Part shown: positions 36,001 to 47,016 of the stretch, piece by piece
Numbering within the stretch: position 1 is the first letter of the stretch
Layout: the number at the start of each line of letters is the position of its first letter
Assembly: GCA_035772735.1 (NCBI GenBank)
Contig: JASDFA010000004.1
Location: forward strand, 19,247,501-19,311,500
Source of the DNA: Datura wrightii
Taxonomy: Eukaryota; Streptophyta; Magnoliopsida; Solanales; Solanaceae
DNA: 64,000 bases
Reading direction: 5' to 3'
Made by a program: the position numbers and the translations under genes
Notes under the pieces: model-generated
Told to the model about the DNA's origin: nothing
The model's input: the letters and a program-made list of their open reading frames with translations, nothing else
Databases searched by the model: none

Positions 36001-36317
36001 TGATCATGTGCAGACCTACTACTTTCACCGATAAAATTATAAAATATACCATTCTCTCCATCAGTTTCACCATGATTAGTCCACACAAAATATCTAGGCC
36101 TAAACCCATAACGGTAAATATGAACTACAACTTTATCAGGTTTAAAAAACTTCATGCAATTGCATCGCTTACAAGAAAACCTAATCAATCCATCAGTTTG
36201 AAAAGGGTATAGCGACATTGCGTGGTTGATAAATCCTCTAATACCTTCAACAAATTCATCTTTCATGCCCTCACGATTTGCATTAGTTCTATCATACATC
36301 CATAGACGATGATTCAT
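33075..36317 (-). pseudogene. TNP2-type CACTA transposase (TNPD), broken
   Basis: It starts at ATG 36317. Exon-like blocks in order: transposase-associated domain (36317-35655, FINHAMSLYPFQTDGLIRFS, CKRCNCMKFF); Transposase_21/tnp2 core (35542-34670, SAPHMRWHREN, LDLCADGFTPF, SCWPVCLTPYNLPPEMCM, then CLPGYSVGHNWTK-like C-terminal parts); DUF4218 (34625-34050, VMEHLPIHLVHEARLGGP, WMYPFERY); a piece at 33853-33650; and DUF4216 (33404-33075, VLFRCKWFDP). Lesions: a frameshift near 35680, a stop for Cys in CKF-stop-GHARFK near 35580, a stop for Trp near 35055 (LM-stop-TINDF) and a stop before HNLDVLHIEKN near 34668. It would cut and paste element ends in the nucleus. It is now inactive. Confidence 0.88.
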
Positions 36318-36509
36318 CTAAAAAAATAAAAGTATTTTAGATTACACATATAAATTAAAATTAATTAATTTATATTGATAATAAATTTTATTATTTAATA
36401 GTCACTAATTATCCGATAAACATCCTCCAAAAGTAAGTTAAATTTTGATGAAATTATTGAATTAATATTCAATAATTATTAATTACTAAAGTAATGTGTG
36501 GTTAAGAAA

Positions 36510-36960
36510 TTTGAGTATGTAATGATAAATTTTTGTAATTATTGAATTATTAATAGGAAATTTTAATAATTATTAACTTTGAATTATTATTATTAATCTA
36601 CATTTTAATAATTATTAAATTTAAATTATTAAACTACATTACAATATCAAGAACCTAAATTAAGCTAAATTTTTATAATTATTGAATTATGAATATGGAA
36701 TTTTAATAATTATTAACTTTGAATTAATATATTATTAATCTACATTTTAATAATTATTAAATTTAAATTATTAATTTACTTAACAATATCAAGAACCTAA
36801 ATTAAACTAAATTTTTGTAATAATTGAATTATGAATATGAAATATTAATAATTATTACATTTGAATTATATCTAATTTTAATAATTATTAATCTACATAA
36901 CAATATCAAGAAACTAAATTAAACTAAAATATCAACAAACAAAAAAAATATCAAGAATCG
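36510..36960. repeat. Three diverged AT-rich tandem repeats in CACTA
   Basis: ACAATATCAAGAACCTAAAT recurs near 36641 and 36783, and as ACAATATCAAGAAACTAAAT near 36900, with shared sequence between. The unit is about 120-140 bp. It lies upstream of the transposase start (minus strand), in a 5' leader or intron. Confidence 0.7.
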
Positions 36961-37429
36961 AAAATAAACTAAATTTATAAATTCTAAATTAACTAACATA
37001 CTCATATTAACAATGATCAACAAATAAAATTATTTCAAATAAAAAAAGACATCAATACACATACTTAGGTTAAGAAATCTTTACTTTTCTCAAGAATTCA
37101 AGTTAACACACATCAATTACTTGATAAATCACTAAATTAATGGATAAGAATTAACCTAAATAGACTAATATATTAATATTTAACCGAAAAATTAAATAAT
37201 AATAATGTAATTAAAATTTTAAAAACCCTAACCTTGAAATTGGAGAGGAGGGGCAGCGGCTGTGGACTGAAGTTAGGCGATGGGAGGTTCACCGGTGATC
37301 TGGGAGGGACGCCGAAGACAATGGAGGTCCAACAATGGGGTTTGGGGGTGGGAATCGCTGGAGTGAAATGAGAGAGAAGAGAGAAGGGAGAATGAGAGAA
37401 GAAACTGTCTGGTTGACCGATATTAAATG

Positions 37430-37870
37430 AAAAACCGACGGACAGGATCGGTTAGTTCGTCGATTTGTCCATTTAATGAGTTGACCCAGATCTTGACAAA
37501 TAACGACAGACAAATCAACCCTTTCCATTGGTATGTAGAAATTATTTTAAATTTATATATTATTATTATTATTATTTATTTAATAAATAATAATTAATTC
37601 ATTTACCGACTCAGTCCGTCGGGTAAGTAAATTAATGTTTTATTTTTTTTAACTCCACACGACTCTATCCTTCAGATCTTAAAATTATATCCCGGTAAAA
37701 ATTATTTGGAGAAAAATGCACAAAACTTACCGACAGCGTATCCGACGGACACCATAGGTTTGTTAATTAATTATGTAAAAATTAAATAAAAAATAAATAA
37801 AACAACGGACAGGTCCGATTTTCCCTTGGATTTTCACCACCGACCCTGTCCGTCGGTTCCTTTCCCTCGG
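37430..37870. repeat. CACTA subterminal repeats, right
   Basis: ACCGACGGACAGGATCGG, AGTCCGTCGGG, TCCGACGGACACC and CTGTCCGTCGGTTCC occur in both orientations before the right terminal repeat. Confidence 0.85.
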
Positions 37871-37895
37871 TATTCACACAATTTTAGTAGTGTCA

Positions 37896-37965
37896 AGAGA
37901 AATAAGAATTTCTCTCCTTCTCTCTGTCTACAATATTATTTTTCTTTCTTTATTATTTCATAACA
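37896..37965 (+). mobile_element. 5' LTR of copia E, second part
   Basis: It continues the LTR after the CACTA element (AGAGAAATAAGAATTTCTC...) to the ATTTCATAACA end. Just inside lies CCTTATTAGCACGAGTCTC, the equivalent of the ACGTTATCAGCACGA leader in copia D. Confidence 0.92.
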
Positions 37966-38154
37966 CCTTATTAGCACGAGTCTCTTCCTTGAGCACTCAC
38001 TTTGAAAGATCCGAGGTAAGAAAAATTAGAATTTCTTTTTCAAAAGATGTATTACTTAACCATATAAATGATATTCCTTTGGTGATATTGTTGCTCTACG
38101 ACTCTATCTCTCAAAATTTGAAGGCCAAGGTATTATTTTTTTTTTGCTTTTAAT

Positions 38155-38580
38155 ATGGCTAACCTTACGAAACTTGATTTCGTTTCCCTTCAAAGTTCGA
38201 GAAAGAACTGTCTTTCATGGGTGTTGGATGCTGAAATCCATATGGATGCAATGGGTCTTAGAGACACCATTAAAAGTGAAAATAAACCATCAAATCAATA
38301 TCATGCTAAGGATATGATATTCTTGCGTCATTATCTTGATGAAATTCTTAAAATTGAATATCTCATGGTTAAGGATCCACTTGTTTTGTGGAATAGCCTA
38401 AAAGAAAGATATGACCACCTGAAGATGGACCCAAAGGCAAGATATGATTGGATCCATCAAGACTATAAGTCTGTTCATGAGTACAACTCTTTAACGTTCA
38501 AAATTGTTTCTAAGTTGAAACTATGTGGAGAAACTATTAATGATGTTGATATGATGGAATATGTGGTAGTACACAATTAA
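38155..38580 (+). pseudogene. Copia Gag N-terminal fragment of element E, truncated
   Basis: An open reading of 141 codons begins MANLTKLDFVSLQSSRKNCL and continues with WVLDAEIHMDAMGL, a DEILKIEYLMVKDPLVLWNS block and ERYDHLKMDPKARYDWIHQD. This is the UBN2-type capsid part of a Ty1-copia Gag. A full Gag is usually 250 residues or more with a zinc knuckle. Here it stops after YVVVHN, and the knuckle and protease are absent. Copy D has the same sequence with extra stops. The DNA after the stop is shared by both copies, so the shortening predates both insertions. Confidence 0.8.
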
Positions 38581-40328
38581 TTGAGAGCTCTAGAAGAGCT
38601 AATGTGTTACTAGTAAGTATCAAAAGAAAACTTATAAGTTTCAGAGATATTGAAAAAAATCAAGACTATAAATTATGGGAAGATCTGATATCTTCATATT
38701 ACTATCATTAAATCGGGTTATAAATATTTATGTAAAAGATTACCCGTCATTTTCTTTTATTTGTAGTACATAAATATGAGTATGATTACCTAGTCACATA
38801 GGAATGTAAACTAGAAGTTTACTGAAATAAAGATAAGTTGGCATAACTGGTTGACCATCTCGGTTCAAATGTAATGCAAAACAAATTGAGAATTCACGTA
38901 GCTATATGTTGAAGAAATAAAAGATTCTTCAAGAATTCTCTTGTGTTGCTTGTTCTTGTAATAGAATGATCTTGATCAGCTATGATTGGAATTATATTCA
39001 CTGAAATTTTGGAACTTATAAAAGGGTGAATATGGGCCCGTTCACCTTCCATGTGAACCATTTGCTATTATATAATTTTAATAAATGCATCTATGGTATG
39101 GTCACATGTGCTTTGGTATCAACTTGCAATTGATTTTTGCAAGATTGTTTTCTCGAATTGTTAAACTAAGAGCAGTTCCAAACTATAAAATCATGTTGAT
39201 AATGCGGGTTCATATCTAAGTTGGTTTAGCAAAAAATTGTATGCCTCCAATTATAGATAAACCGTTGGTTATGAGAACAAAAGTCGCAAATAAAATTTGG
39301 TATGAGATATGTTTATTTAACATATAGTAACACTTGAATGCATCAAGCCAACAAGGTTCCCCTATCACAATTGGTTAAGGGTCAGGAACCAAATAATTCC
39401 ATCTAAAATTTTGAATGTGCAGTATATGATTCAATTGCTCCACTACACCGCACAAAAATGGGTCCCTAAATGAGCTTGGGGGGTAAATGTTAGTTTTCCT
39501 AACATTAGGGGGAGAAGTGATTAGCAACTGAAAATTGAGTGTGGGATGAATTATCTAGATCCTCGAGAGAAAAAATGTGTACTTAAAGTTCAAGAGATAA
39601 TTCACTGGCAAAATATTGCAAATCAATTGCCAGATGTGTTTGCTAATCCTATTTATAATTCAGTTGCAAATGCTCCAATAAAAGGTCCTTGAAGGATAGG
39701 GTCTATGAGACGCCTGAAGCGTGATAGACCAAACAGTTCCAAATATAGAACTCCTTGAAGAAGGAGAGGAGCAAATGATTAAGATGGTAATAATAATGAC
39801 GCAAGTGCTTTAAGAAAGTACCACGACATAACACTTCATAAAACCTTGACCAAAGTTCAGGTACCTGGAAATGATGAAAAATGAAGAGATCTCAATAAGT
39901 TATGTTGCATTGGAACTTATATCAAAATGATCGTCGACAATACCTTTGATATAATGTAGCGCTCAATATTATAAATGTTAACGAGGATCTTGAATTCAAA
40001 TCTATCAAAAAATATGGACAGATAAATGATTAGCCAAATAAAAACACGCAATTCAAGTATAATGCCAGTGGGTATAAATGGATTCTTGTAGCATAAAGAT
40101 GTTTTGTAGATTCTTACATTATTATATGGAGAGGTCCTCCTGTGGTGAATGTAATTATTTTGAGGTTACTCATAAGTCTGGAAATACGTGAAAAAGTTGA
40201 TATGCGTATAATGAAATTATTTTCATGTCTAGATAGACTGAAGTATATATGAAAAACATTGAATGATTTAAAAGAACGAGAAAATTCTTGGTCCTGAAGT
40301 ACCATATTTTAGGGCAATTGATGCACTA

Positions 40329-41006
40329 ATGTATCTTGATAACACTACAAGACCTGATATAGCTTTTTTAGTTAATTTTTTAGCAAGATATAGTTCTGCT
40401 CCTACTAGGAGACATTGGAATAGGATCAAATACATAATGTGGTATTCAAAAGGGACTACCGATATGAGCTTATATTATTCTAACAATTGCAGTCCCCGTC
40501 TTATTGGTTATGCTGATGCTGGGTATTTATCTGACCCACACAAAGCACGATCTCAAACTGGCTACGTGTTCATATGTGGAGGTACTATCATATCTTGGAG
40601 ATCTACAAAGCAGTCTCTCGTAGCTACTTCATCATATCATGCCGAGATAATAACTATTCATGAAGCAAACCGAGAATGTGTGTTGTTGAGGTCCATGATA
40701 CATCTCATTAAAGAAAAATGTGGTTTAAAACGTGACAAAGTACCCATAATTTTATATGAAGATAATGCAGCATGCATAGCACAACTAAAGGAAGAATTCA
40801 TAAAAGGAGATAGAACAAAGCACATCTCGCCAAAGTTTTTCTACACACATGAGCTCCAAAAGAATGATGATATCAATATGCAGCAGATTCATTCAAGTGA
40901 CAATGTAGCTGATTTATTCACCAAATCTCTACCAACTGCAACTTTCAAGAAGATGGTGCACAAGGTCGGGATGCAAAGATTTAAGGATGTTCTCATTTGG
41001 GGGTAG
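40329..41006 (+). pseudogene. Copia RT end and RNase H of element E
   Basis: An open reading of 225 codons begins inside the RT C-terminus (MYLDNTTRPDIAFLVNFLAR, where MYLANCTRPDIAF is usual). It continues through RNase H: LIGYADAGYLSDPHKARSQT, WRSTKQSLVATSSYHAEIIT, LYEDNAACIAQ and TKHISPKFF. The acidic residues in YADAGY, HAE and EDN are in place. The end, FKDVLIWG then stop at 41006, matches the normal C-terminus of copia Pol. The catalytic RT box is missing because upstream pol is deleted; weak integrase-RT linker remnants lie at about 39400-40320. It cannot act alone. Confidence 0.88.
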
Positions 41007-41206
41007 TTAATACGCGTTGTACTCTTTTTTTTCTTTACGAGGTTTTGTCCCACTGGATTTTCCTTGTAAGATTTTTAATGAGGTAGCCAAATGCATATTA
41101 TTAGATATGTGTACTCTTTTTCCTTCACTAGATTTTTTTCCACTGGGTTTTTCTTGTAAGGTTTTAACGAGGCACATTATCTATCAAATAGACATTCAAG
41201 GGGGAG

Positions 41207-41441
41207 TGATATAAAGATATTTATATTATAGTGAACGTCTATAAAGGTATTTGAATTGTAGTAGATACGTGTTTTTATATTATAGTGAAAGTCTATTTTT
41301 TGGAGAAAAGTTAGGAGGAATGATCCCTATAAATAGAGGGGTTCTCCTTCATTGTTTTTCACCCCATCAAGAGAAATAAGAATTTCTCTCCCTCTCTCTT
41401 TCTCTACAATATTTTTGTTCTTTCTTTATTATTTCATAACA
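41207..41441 (+). mobile_element. 3' LTR of copia E (235 bp)
   Basis: It runs from TGATATAAAGATATT to ATTTCATAACA after the polypurine tract CAAGGGGGAG. It has a TATA box TATAAATAG at 41329-41337 and is followed by the target duplication AAGTT. Confidence 0.93.
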
Positions 41442-41446
41442 AAGTT

Positions 41447-42154
41447 TTTATTTTTGTAGTCTTTTTTATTTTTGCCTTCCTTTATTTTTTCACAACGAAA
41501 ATGTGCAGGATATCATTTGAAATTTACAGGAAAGATATGTTATTATGTATCATGTTGTGCATGAAAATATAAAAAGAAAGGCAATAAAAATTCAAGAAAA
41601 TTTTTGTCCGAGAAGTGCTACATAGAGTTTGAAAGTAAACATATTTTTGCTTGATGTCCAAACAGTTTTTTTTTTAAATTTCTAATCTACAGCTCAATTA
41701 AATATTTTAAAAATATATATGCATAAATATAACTATAGATATACATTATTTATGGGATACATGTGAAAAGCACGTGTCCAAAAACTAGTAACCGCATAAT
41801 GATGAGTCCGACATCAAAAGGGCAAAAAATATTTAGAAAATGTCAAAATGGATCAAAGATCTAGAAGTTCACCAAAACGGGCACTTTCTAAAAAAAAATT
41901 TAAAAGATAAAATTTCTCAAACCTTGTTGGGTTTCCAATAAGGTTCTATTTAATTTTTATATTTGTTTAGTAAAATATAATTTAAAAATAAGAAGAACCT
42001 CGTTGGATGTCCAACGAGGTTCTATTTAAAATATTTTTAAATTTTTTTACATGTTCCTCATTGGTAGCCCAACGAGGATCGATTTAATTGTTTTTGGGTA
42101 CTTTCATGTAACTGAAAAATATAATAAAAAAATAAATAATTAAAGCACCTCATC
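41447..42154. other. AT-rich flank with hairpins
   Basis: Right flank of copia E up to the LINE 3' end. No coding sequence. The only structure is the hairpin cluster at 41920-42080, listed separately. Confidence 0.5.
41920..42080. repeat. Three spaced CCTCGTTGG hairpins
   Basis: Hairpin 2 is perfect: GAACCTCGTTGGA at 41995-42007, loop TG, TCCAACGAGGTTC at 42010-42022. Hairpin 1 (41920-41945, ACCTTGTTGG/CCAATAAGGT) and hairpin 3 (42054-42080, TTCCTCATTGG/CCCAACGAGGAT) are imperfect. Each is followed by TCTATTTAA or TCGATTTAA, so the unit is a diverged tandem repeat. Confidence 0.75.
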
Positions 42155-42276
42155 TTTTTTTTGATAAATTAAAATTTTTATTAATCACCAAGTGAAAAAT
42201 ATAAAACCAAGCAGAAACAAAACTCAATCTGCTATACCTATAAACTTTCTACTCTACCAAACTCAACTCCTAAAAG

Positions 42277-42552
42277 TTAATATATACACTGATCTAGTAA
42301 ACATTTAACTTTTCCTCTAGCTCTAAGACTGCAAATACTAGCAATATGCCTCACTATAGTATCTATGGATTGTTCTTTCTTGTTAAAAATTCTCGAGTTC
42401 CTTTCTATCCACAGTATATGGAAGAATTTAGCATACATCATTTTGATCAGGTAAGCACCAGCCCTTTTCCCTCTGGTCTGTATAATCAACCACTGCAAGA
42501 AATCTGGCCATAACAAGCTGCTGAACTGCTGCATATTCAGCCATTTCAACAA
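42277..42552 (-). pseudogene. LINE ORF2 C-terminus (zf-RVT part)
   Basis: This 91-codon open piece contains ILWIERNSRIFNKKEQS and VRHIASICSLRARGK, the end of the zinc-binding domain that closes plant LINE ORF2 proteins. Its upstream coding partner lies 10 kb to the right (52729-53124). Taking out the inserted LTR element and one AATCG copy joins the two in one reading frame (...KIWNRLLKWLN...), which supports a clean insertion. Confidence 0.85.
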
Positions 42553-42555
42553 TCG

Positions 42556-45500
42556 TGTTACACCCCAAAAAATTTTTGGTGATTATTTGATGTTTTTATG
42601 CTATGTTAAGGGAAGTACGGGTTGTATATTGATCATAGATAACAAGGAAAATGTGTACGAATTATAAAATAAAGAGTATGTAAAGTTTATAAGTTACGGT
42701 CAACGTTAATGACCATATCTCCCAGTATATAATGAACTAGAAGCCCCACGACCTATCAAATTAAAGGTCTTTGAGTATAGTTTTCATAACATCAAACCTC
42801 TCATCAATTAAAGTTCAGAGTAAAAAGTTATAGATATTTTACCGTGACACTATCGGCCAGTGAAGTGGCCACCGCCCTAAAAACGGCCACCACCCAACAA
42901 CCTTTATATTTTAAGTTGTATGTTATGAAATCATTTTCAATGTTTTCAGAATTGAGGTGCTTGCTTATCCTCTGAAATTCTCTCAAATTTCCAGAAAATA
43001 ACTAAGGATAACACCAAGTTAAACTCCATTAAAAGTAAAGCTAAGTGGAGGGGAGTTATCATAAGGTGAAGGTGGTGTGTTGGTAGCTGTTTTGGCTGCA
43101 CTTGGGCAGTGTTGCTTTGGTGAATTTTCTGCATTTTTGAAGCTTTTCTAAGCTACATATATGTTCCCTATTTGTAGGGATTAAACACAAGTATAAAAGG
43201 TAAGAATTCTACTACTAACCTTGCTTGAATTCTTGATTAAAAGACTAGAAGTTGGAGGTGTGTTTGATGTGTTGGTGAACTGTTTTTGCTGCATTTTGGA
43301 CAGTAGGGTTGCTACATTTTTGGACAGGAAGTTGAGGTTAATTACTCCTATTTTTAACCAAGAACAAATCCCCAGAAAAATGGTAAGGATTTCCCCCCTT
43401 TTAAACCTCTCAAATTATAAAGCAAAAATCTGGAAATTGGCAGCTAAGTGAGCTGCCGATGGACTATTTGTGAGCTGAGTTTTGCTCGTTTTCCTAAGGA
43501 TTTTTGGATGTTTATTTTTCTGGAATTATACTTCATATTTAGGGGAAGAATTATAGCAAAACTAAGGTAAAATTTCCTCTTGTTCCTCCCTCAAAAGTAA
43601 GTGAAAACTAGTTGAGAAAATGGCTAAATGTTGTTGATGTTGCCGTGTGTTGTTGTTGCTATTGTGACTGCCTTTGGTTAGTTGTTTTGGCTACATTTTG
43701 TGCTGTAGATTAAGCTCATCATTGGCCTATAAAACCACTGGATTAAGGACGTTTAAGGTTGATCATTGAAATAGAAAATCGGCTAGAGAAAAGTTCATCG
43801 GAGAAAGGTATGTAAGGCGTTCTTTGTCTCTTGATTTTCAAGCACTAATTCATTCCGAGGATTAATCCACATTCCCCTATACTTGAGCTTCTGTAGTATT
43901 ATATTATGTTTCTTCCCAGTTGTTAGAATTACTTGGTATTAAGTTATGTATTTGCTAAAGAGTTGTAACGCATGAATGTGAAGCGGAGAGGGCAATTGCC
44001 TTCGATCATGGTCATAGTTGTAAATTGAGTCTGAAGTCCCCTTGGCATGTGCACTGTGAGATGGTCCTTTATATTATCTTATGTATTTGTGGTTTCAAAG
44101 TTTTTTCACATAATGGTTGCTAGTAAAATTGGTAAACATGGCAAGACGACGATGCATGGACAAACTTAATAATTGAAATCGATTTTAACTCAATAAGGGC
44201 TAACGAGGGTAACGAAATGGAATTTCTTTATGAAAGTTACCTACCCTCTTATATTCATATTTTAAGGTACCTAGGGCCATGAGATGGTTCCCCGATCCTT
44301 CTCCCTTAAGCTAAGTGACTAATTAATGCGTTTCTTAATTAACCGACACATTAAACTTGGAAAATAAAACCCGAATGGATGAACTGTTGATATTTCTGTG
44401 AAACCATATTTATTGGCAGATTACGCACAATATCTTGATGTTAACAGGTAATAAAAAAATCATAATATATACGTTTATTCTTATGTTCAAATTACGCGCT
44501 AAAGCGGCAAGGATTGCCTTTAGAAAGTCGCTATATGTTTATTAGAGCTCTTGAGTTATCTATACCTACTGAGAATTGCTTAAGGCTTTAAGTAGACACG
44601 TCGCATGTTCTTTGAAAGTAGTAGATGTGTAAGGAAATAAACCTAAGAGTAAAAGTTGAGGCTCTAGTACAAATAGAGAGATAAGAGTAAATGTTAGATC
44701 TTTTAAGGTAATATGTGAGTTATATGCCCTCTGTTTGTAGTTGATTGCAAGAACCTTTGAGCGACGTTAAACTATGAACAAGACGATGTTTAAGAGATAA
44801 GGTTGGAAATTAGGTAAAAAGGTAAGTACGTATAAGAATTGTTGGAACAATGAACACGAGAGTAAATAATTAAGTAGGGAATCATGAATCCTATTTGGAA
44901 AAGAATTTATGATGAGTACGAAAAGTAAAGCTAAAGATTGTTAACTTAGATGATAAGTGTTCCGATTTTTAACGAGTTAGGCAAATGTCCAGCAAGATTT
45001 ACCCCGTTTTAATGACATTTAGCAAAAAAAGTTATAAATAAAGTTGGTTATGTTCAGTTGTGTTAAGTTAATGAAAGGCCAGTAAAGTGTTAACTTCTTA
45101 AGAAATGATTAGAATCGAATATTTTGAGATAGTGACTCAAGTTAAGGAGAAGTTCTTCATCATACTTTTTAAAAAATTATCTTTGATTATTTGTTCTAAG
45201 AGTTTGATTAACTTTTTCAAGTTTTAAAGGATTTTTTTCTTGGAAGTTTCTATATTGTTTATAATGCTGCTAAGCTTTTCTAAGCTCCTCGTATATTACG
45301 AATCTTAACACGAGCTTTTCCTACGTTGTCTGAAGCACGACTATAAGTCTTTATTTATCTTAAGGCAGCCCCTAGACAGTTGCCTCACATTTTTATGTTA
45401 AAGAGCTCCAAGTTTGAGATACGCAAGTTATGTCTTCCTGTTCATAAGTTACCTTGAGATGTGATATGATGTGCAATGAATGAGGTATACTCACAATTCT

Positions 45501-46790
45501 TGATATGAAAGTATGAAAGTAAAAAGAATATAAGCACGAAATGAATGCGAAGATTGTTAATAGAAAATTCTAAGTTAATCTCTTTCTCTCTGCTCCTCAT
45601 GTTAGAATAGCTAGGAGATGTTTAAAATCATGAAGGTGCGTCTACATAGTGTTTATGATTTTCCTGTTCTAGGAACTTCCCCTAGCATTCATTCATAGCA
45701 TATATATGTATTTAAATACTAAATGAAAGACCTATATGTGTATGGAATAATTGTAGTATTAGGGGTCGTAGTAAGATCCTACACATGTTATAGTTACCAA
45801 GTCAGCATATTTCATGGTATTCAGTATTTAGATAGTCTGTATGAGCCCTATCAACTCCATTTATGATTGCGATTGAGATTTATTTTTGTTTTATCCTAGT
45901 GTGGTACACTGTCTGGAGATATTTTTATTTTACTCCGAAGTGATACATCGGCTGGAGATATTTTTATTTTACCCCGGTGTGGTACACCGGCTGGACGAAT
46001 TTTATATATGGATTTATGGTTGGTTGGTCGCTGGCATTACAGTTATAGTTTCTTTCTTGAGCATTTTCATCTCATTATAGAGTTATTATCAGGTTTCGAT
46101 TTCCAGGATTCTGGGTTGTTACTATTCCTTATTCCTAGTTCAGTTATCTTGGGTTCACTTATGTTATAGTAAGTTGTTATCAACTACAGGTTGCAGAGTT
46201 CCAGGTTATATTTATCCTTTATATGTTTATGTGCTGAGTCAGTTATTACAGGATTGTTATCTCATGTTTACAGTTTCAGCCATACATACCAGTTCATTTC
46301 GTTCGTACTAACGTCCCTTCGCTTGGGGACCTTCGTTCGTGCTGCAGGTACAGGTAGAGGTCAGGATTTCCAGTTGAGTAGCAGTTCCTGAGATCAATGG
46401 ATGGTTGGTATGCTCCTTTCTTCCTGGAGCTTGGGCTTAGTTATTTATGCTTGAGTTTTGTGATGCAGTTATGGGTAGGTCAGAGCCCTGTTGCGACCAT
46501 CAGTCAGTTTACTCTTTAGAGGCTTTGTGGACTTAGTGTGTACAATGTTTTTTAGTTTGTGGCCTCGTCGGCTTATTGTTGCTTGATTTATCACACTTAT
46601 TGTCTTGGTTGCATTTCAGTTGTTTACCCTGTATTGTTGAGACCTTATGTGTCCAGTTTATACTCCAATTGATTGTGTCAGGTGGCCTGGATGGCCTAAG
46701 TGTTACAGTTACAGATGTCATATAGCCGGCTTCTCGATCAATCATGAATCGAGTGCCAGTTGCACCCTACCCCAGGTTTAGGGCATGACA
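42556..46790 (+). mobile_element. 5' LTR of the LARD-like element
   Basis: It matches 48198-52546 along its length. A GC-rich patch with CGGCCAGTGAAGTGGCCACC lies at about 42841-42895. A 39-bp minisatellite with three units lies at 45882-45994. U5 blocks near 46310-46380 (TACTAACGTCCCTTCGC, GTGCTGCAGGTACAGG) resemble those of Tekay element A. The frames at 43221-43451, 45886-46080 and 46191-46391 are chance readings. Confidence 0.9.
45882..45994 (+). repeat. 39-bp minisatellite, three units (5' LTR)
   Basis: The unit contains ATTTTTATTTTACCCC and CCGGTGT-GGT-ACACCGG, a 7-bp-arm palindrome. The first two units are diverged. Confidence 0.85.
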
Positions 46791-46793
46791 GAC

Positions 46794-46810
46794 TTGGTAT
46801 CAAAGCGAAG
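46794..46810 (+). promoter_or_regulatory. Primer binding site of the LARD-like element
   Basis: TTGGTATCAAAGCGAAG is one base off TGGTATCAGAGC and lies three bases (GAC) after the LTR end. It is the same type and spacing as in element A. Confidence 0.85.
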
Positions 46811-47016
46811 TCGTATCTTAGGGAGTCCACAAGCTGTGTATAGTAGAGTCTTGCTTATGGTTATGTTGTCCACCATACTTATAATTAGGAGGCTACATGG
46901 AACTTAGGAGTTGTTTCACTTTATTCATTAATAGATTGTGCTATAGAGCAAAGATGTAAGGGCTGTTTGAAGTCTAAATCGTGCTTATGTTTTAGAATTC
47001 ACCTGGAGTAAGGCTG

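Larger units (their letters stand above)
30913..37892 (-). mobile_element. CACTA (En/Spm) DNA transposon, 6,980 bp
   Basis: Terminal inverted repeats CACTACTAAAA (30913-30923 on +, and 37892-37882 on minus) are flanked by the 3-bp duplication TCA (30910-30912 and 37893-37895). Subterminal zones at about 30950-31300 and 37430-37870 carry many CCGACGGACA-like repeats in both directions. Two minus-strand genes lie inside: a Transposase_24-type gene (left) and a TNP2-type transposase (right), both broken. Confidence 0.95.
30744..41446 (+). mobile_element. Ty1-copia element E with target duplication AAGTT
   Basis: AAGTT at 30744-30748 and again at 41442-41446 flanks the element. The 5' LTR is 30749-30912 plus 37896-37965 (234 bp), split by the CACTA element. 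The 3' LTR is 41207-41441 (235 bp). The interior (37966-41206, about 3.2 kb) keeps gag and RNase H but lacks most of protease, integrase and RT. Polypurine tract: CAAGGGGGAG at 41197-41206. Confidence 0.92.
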
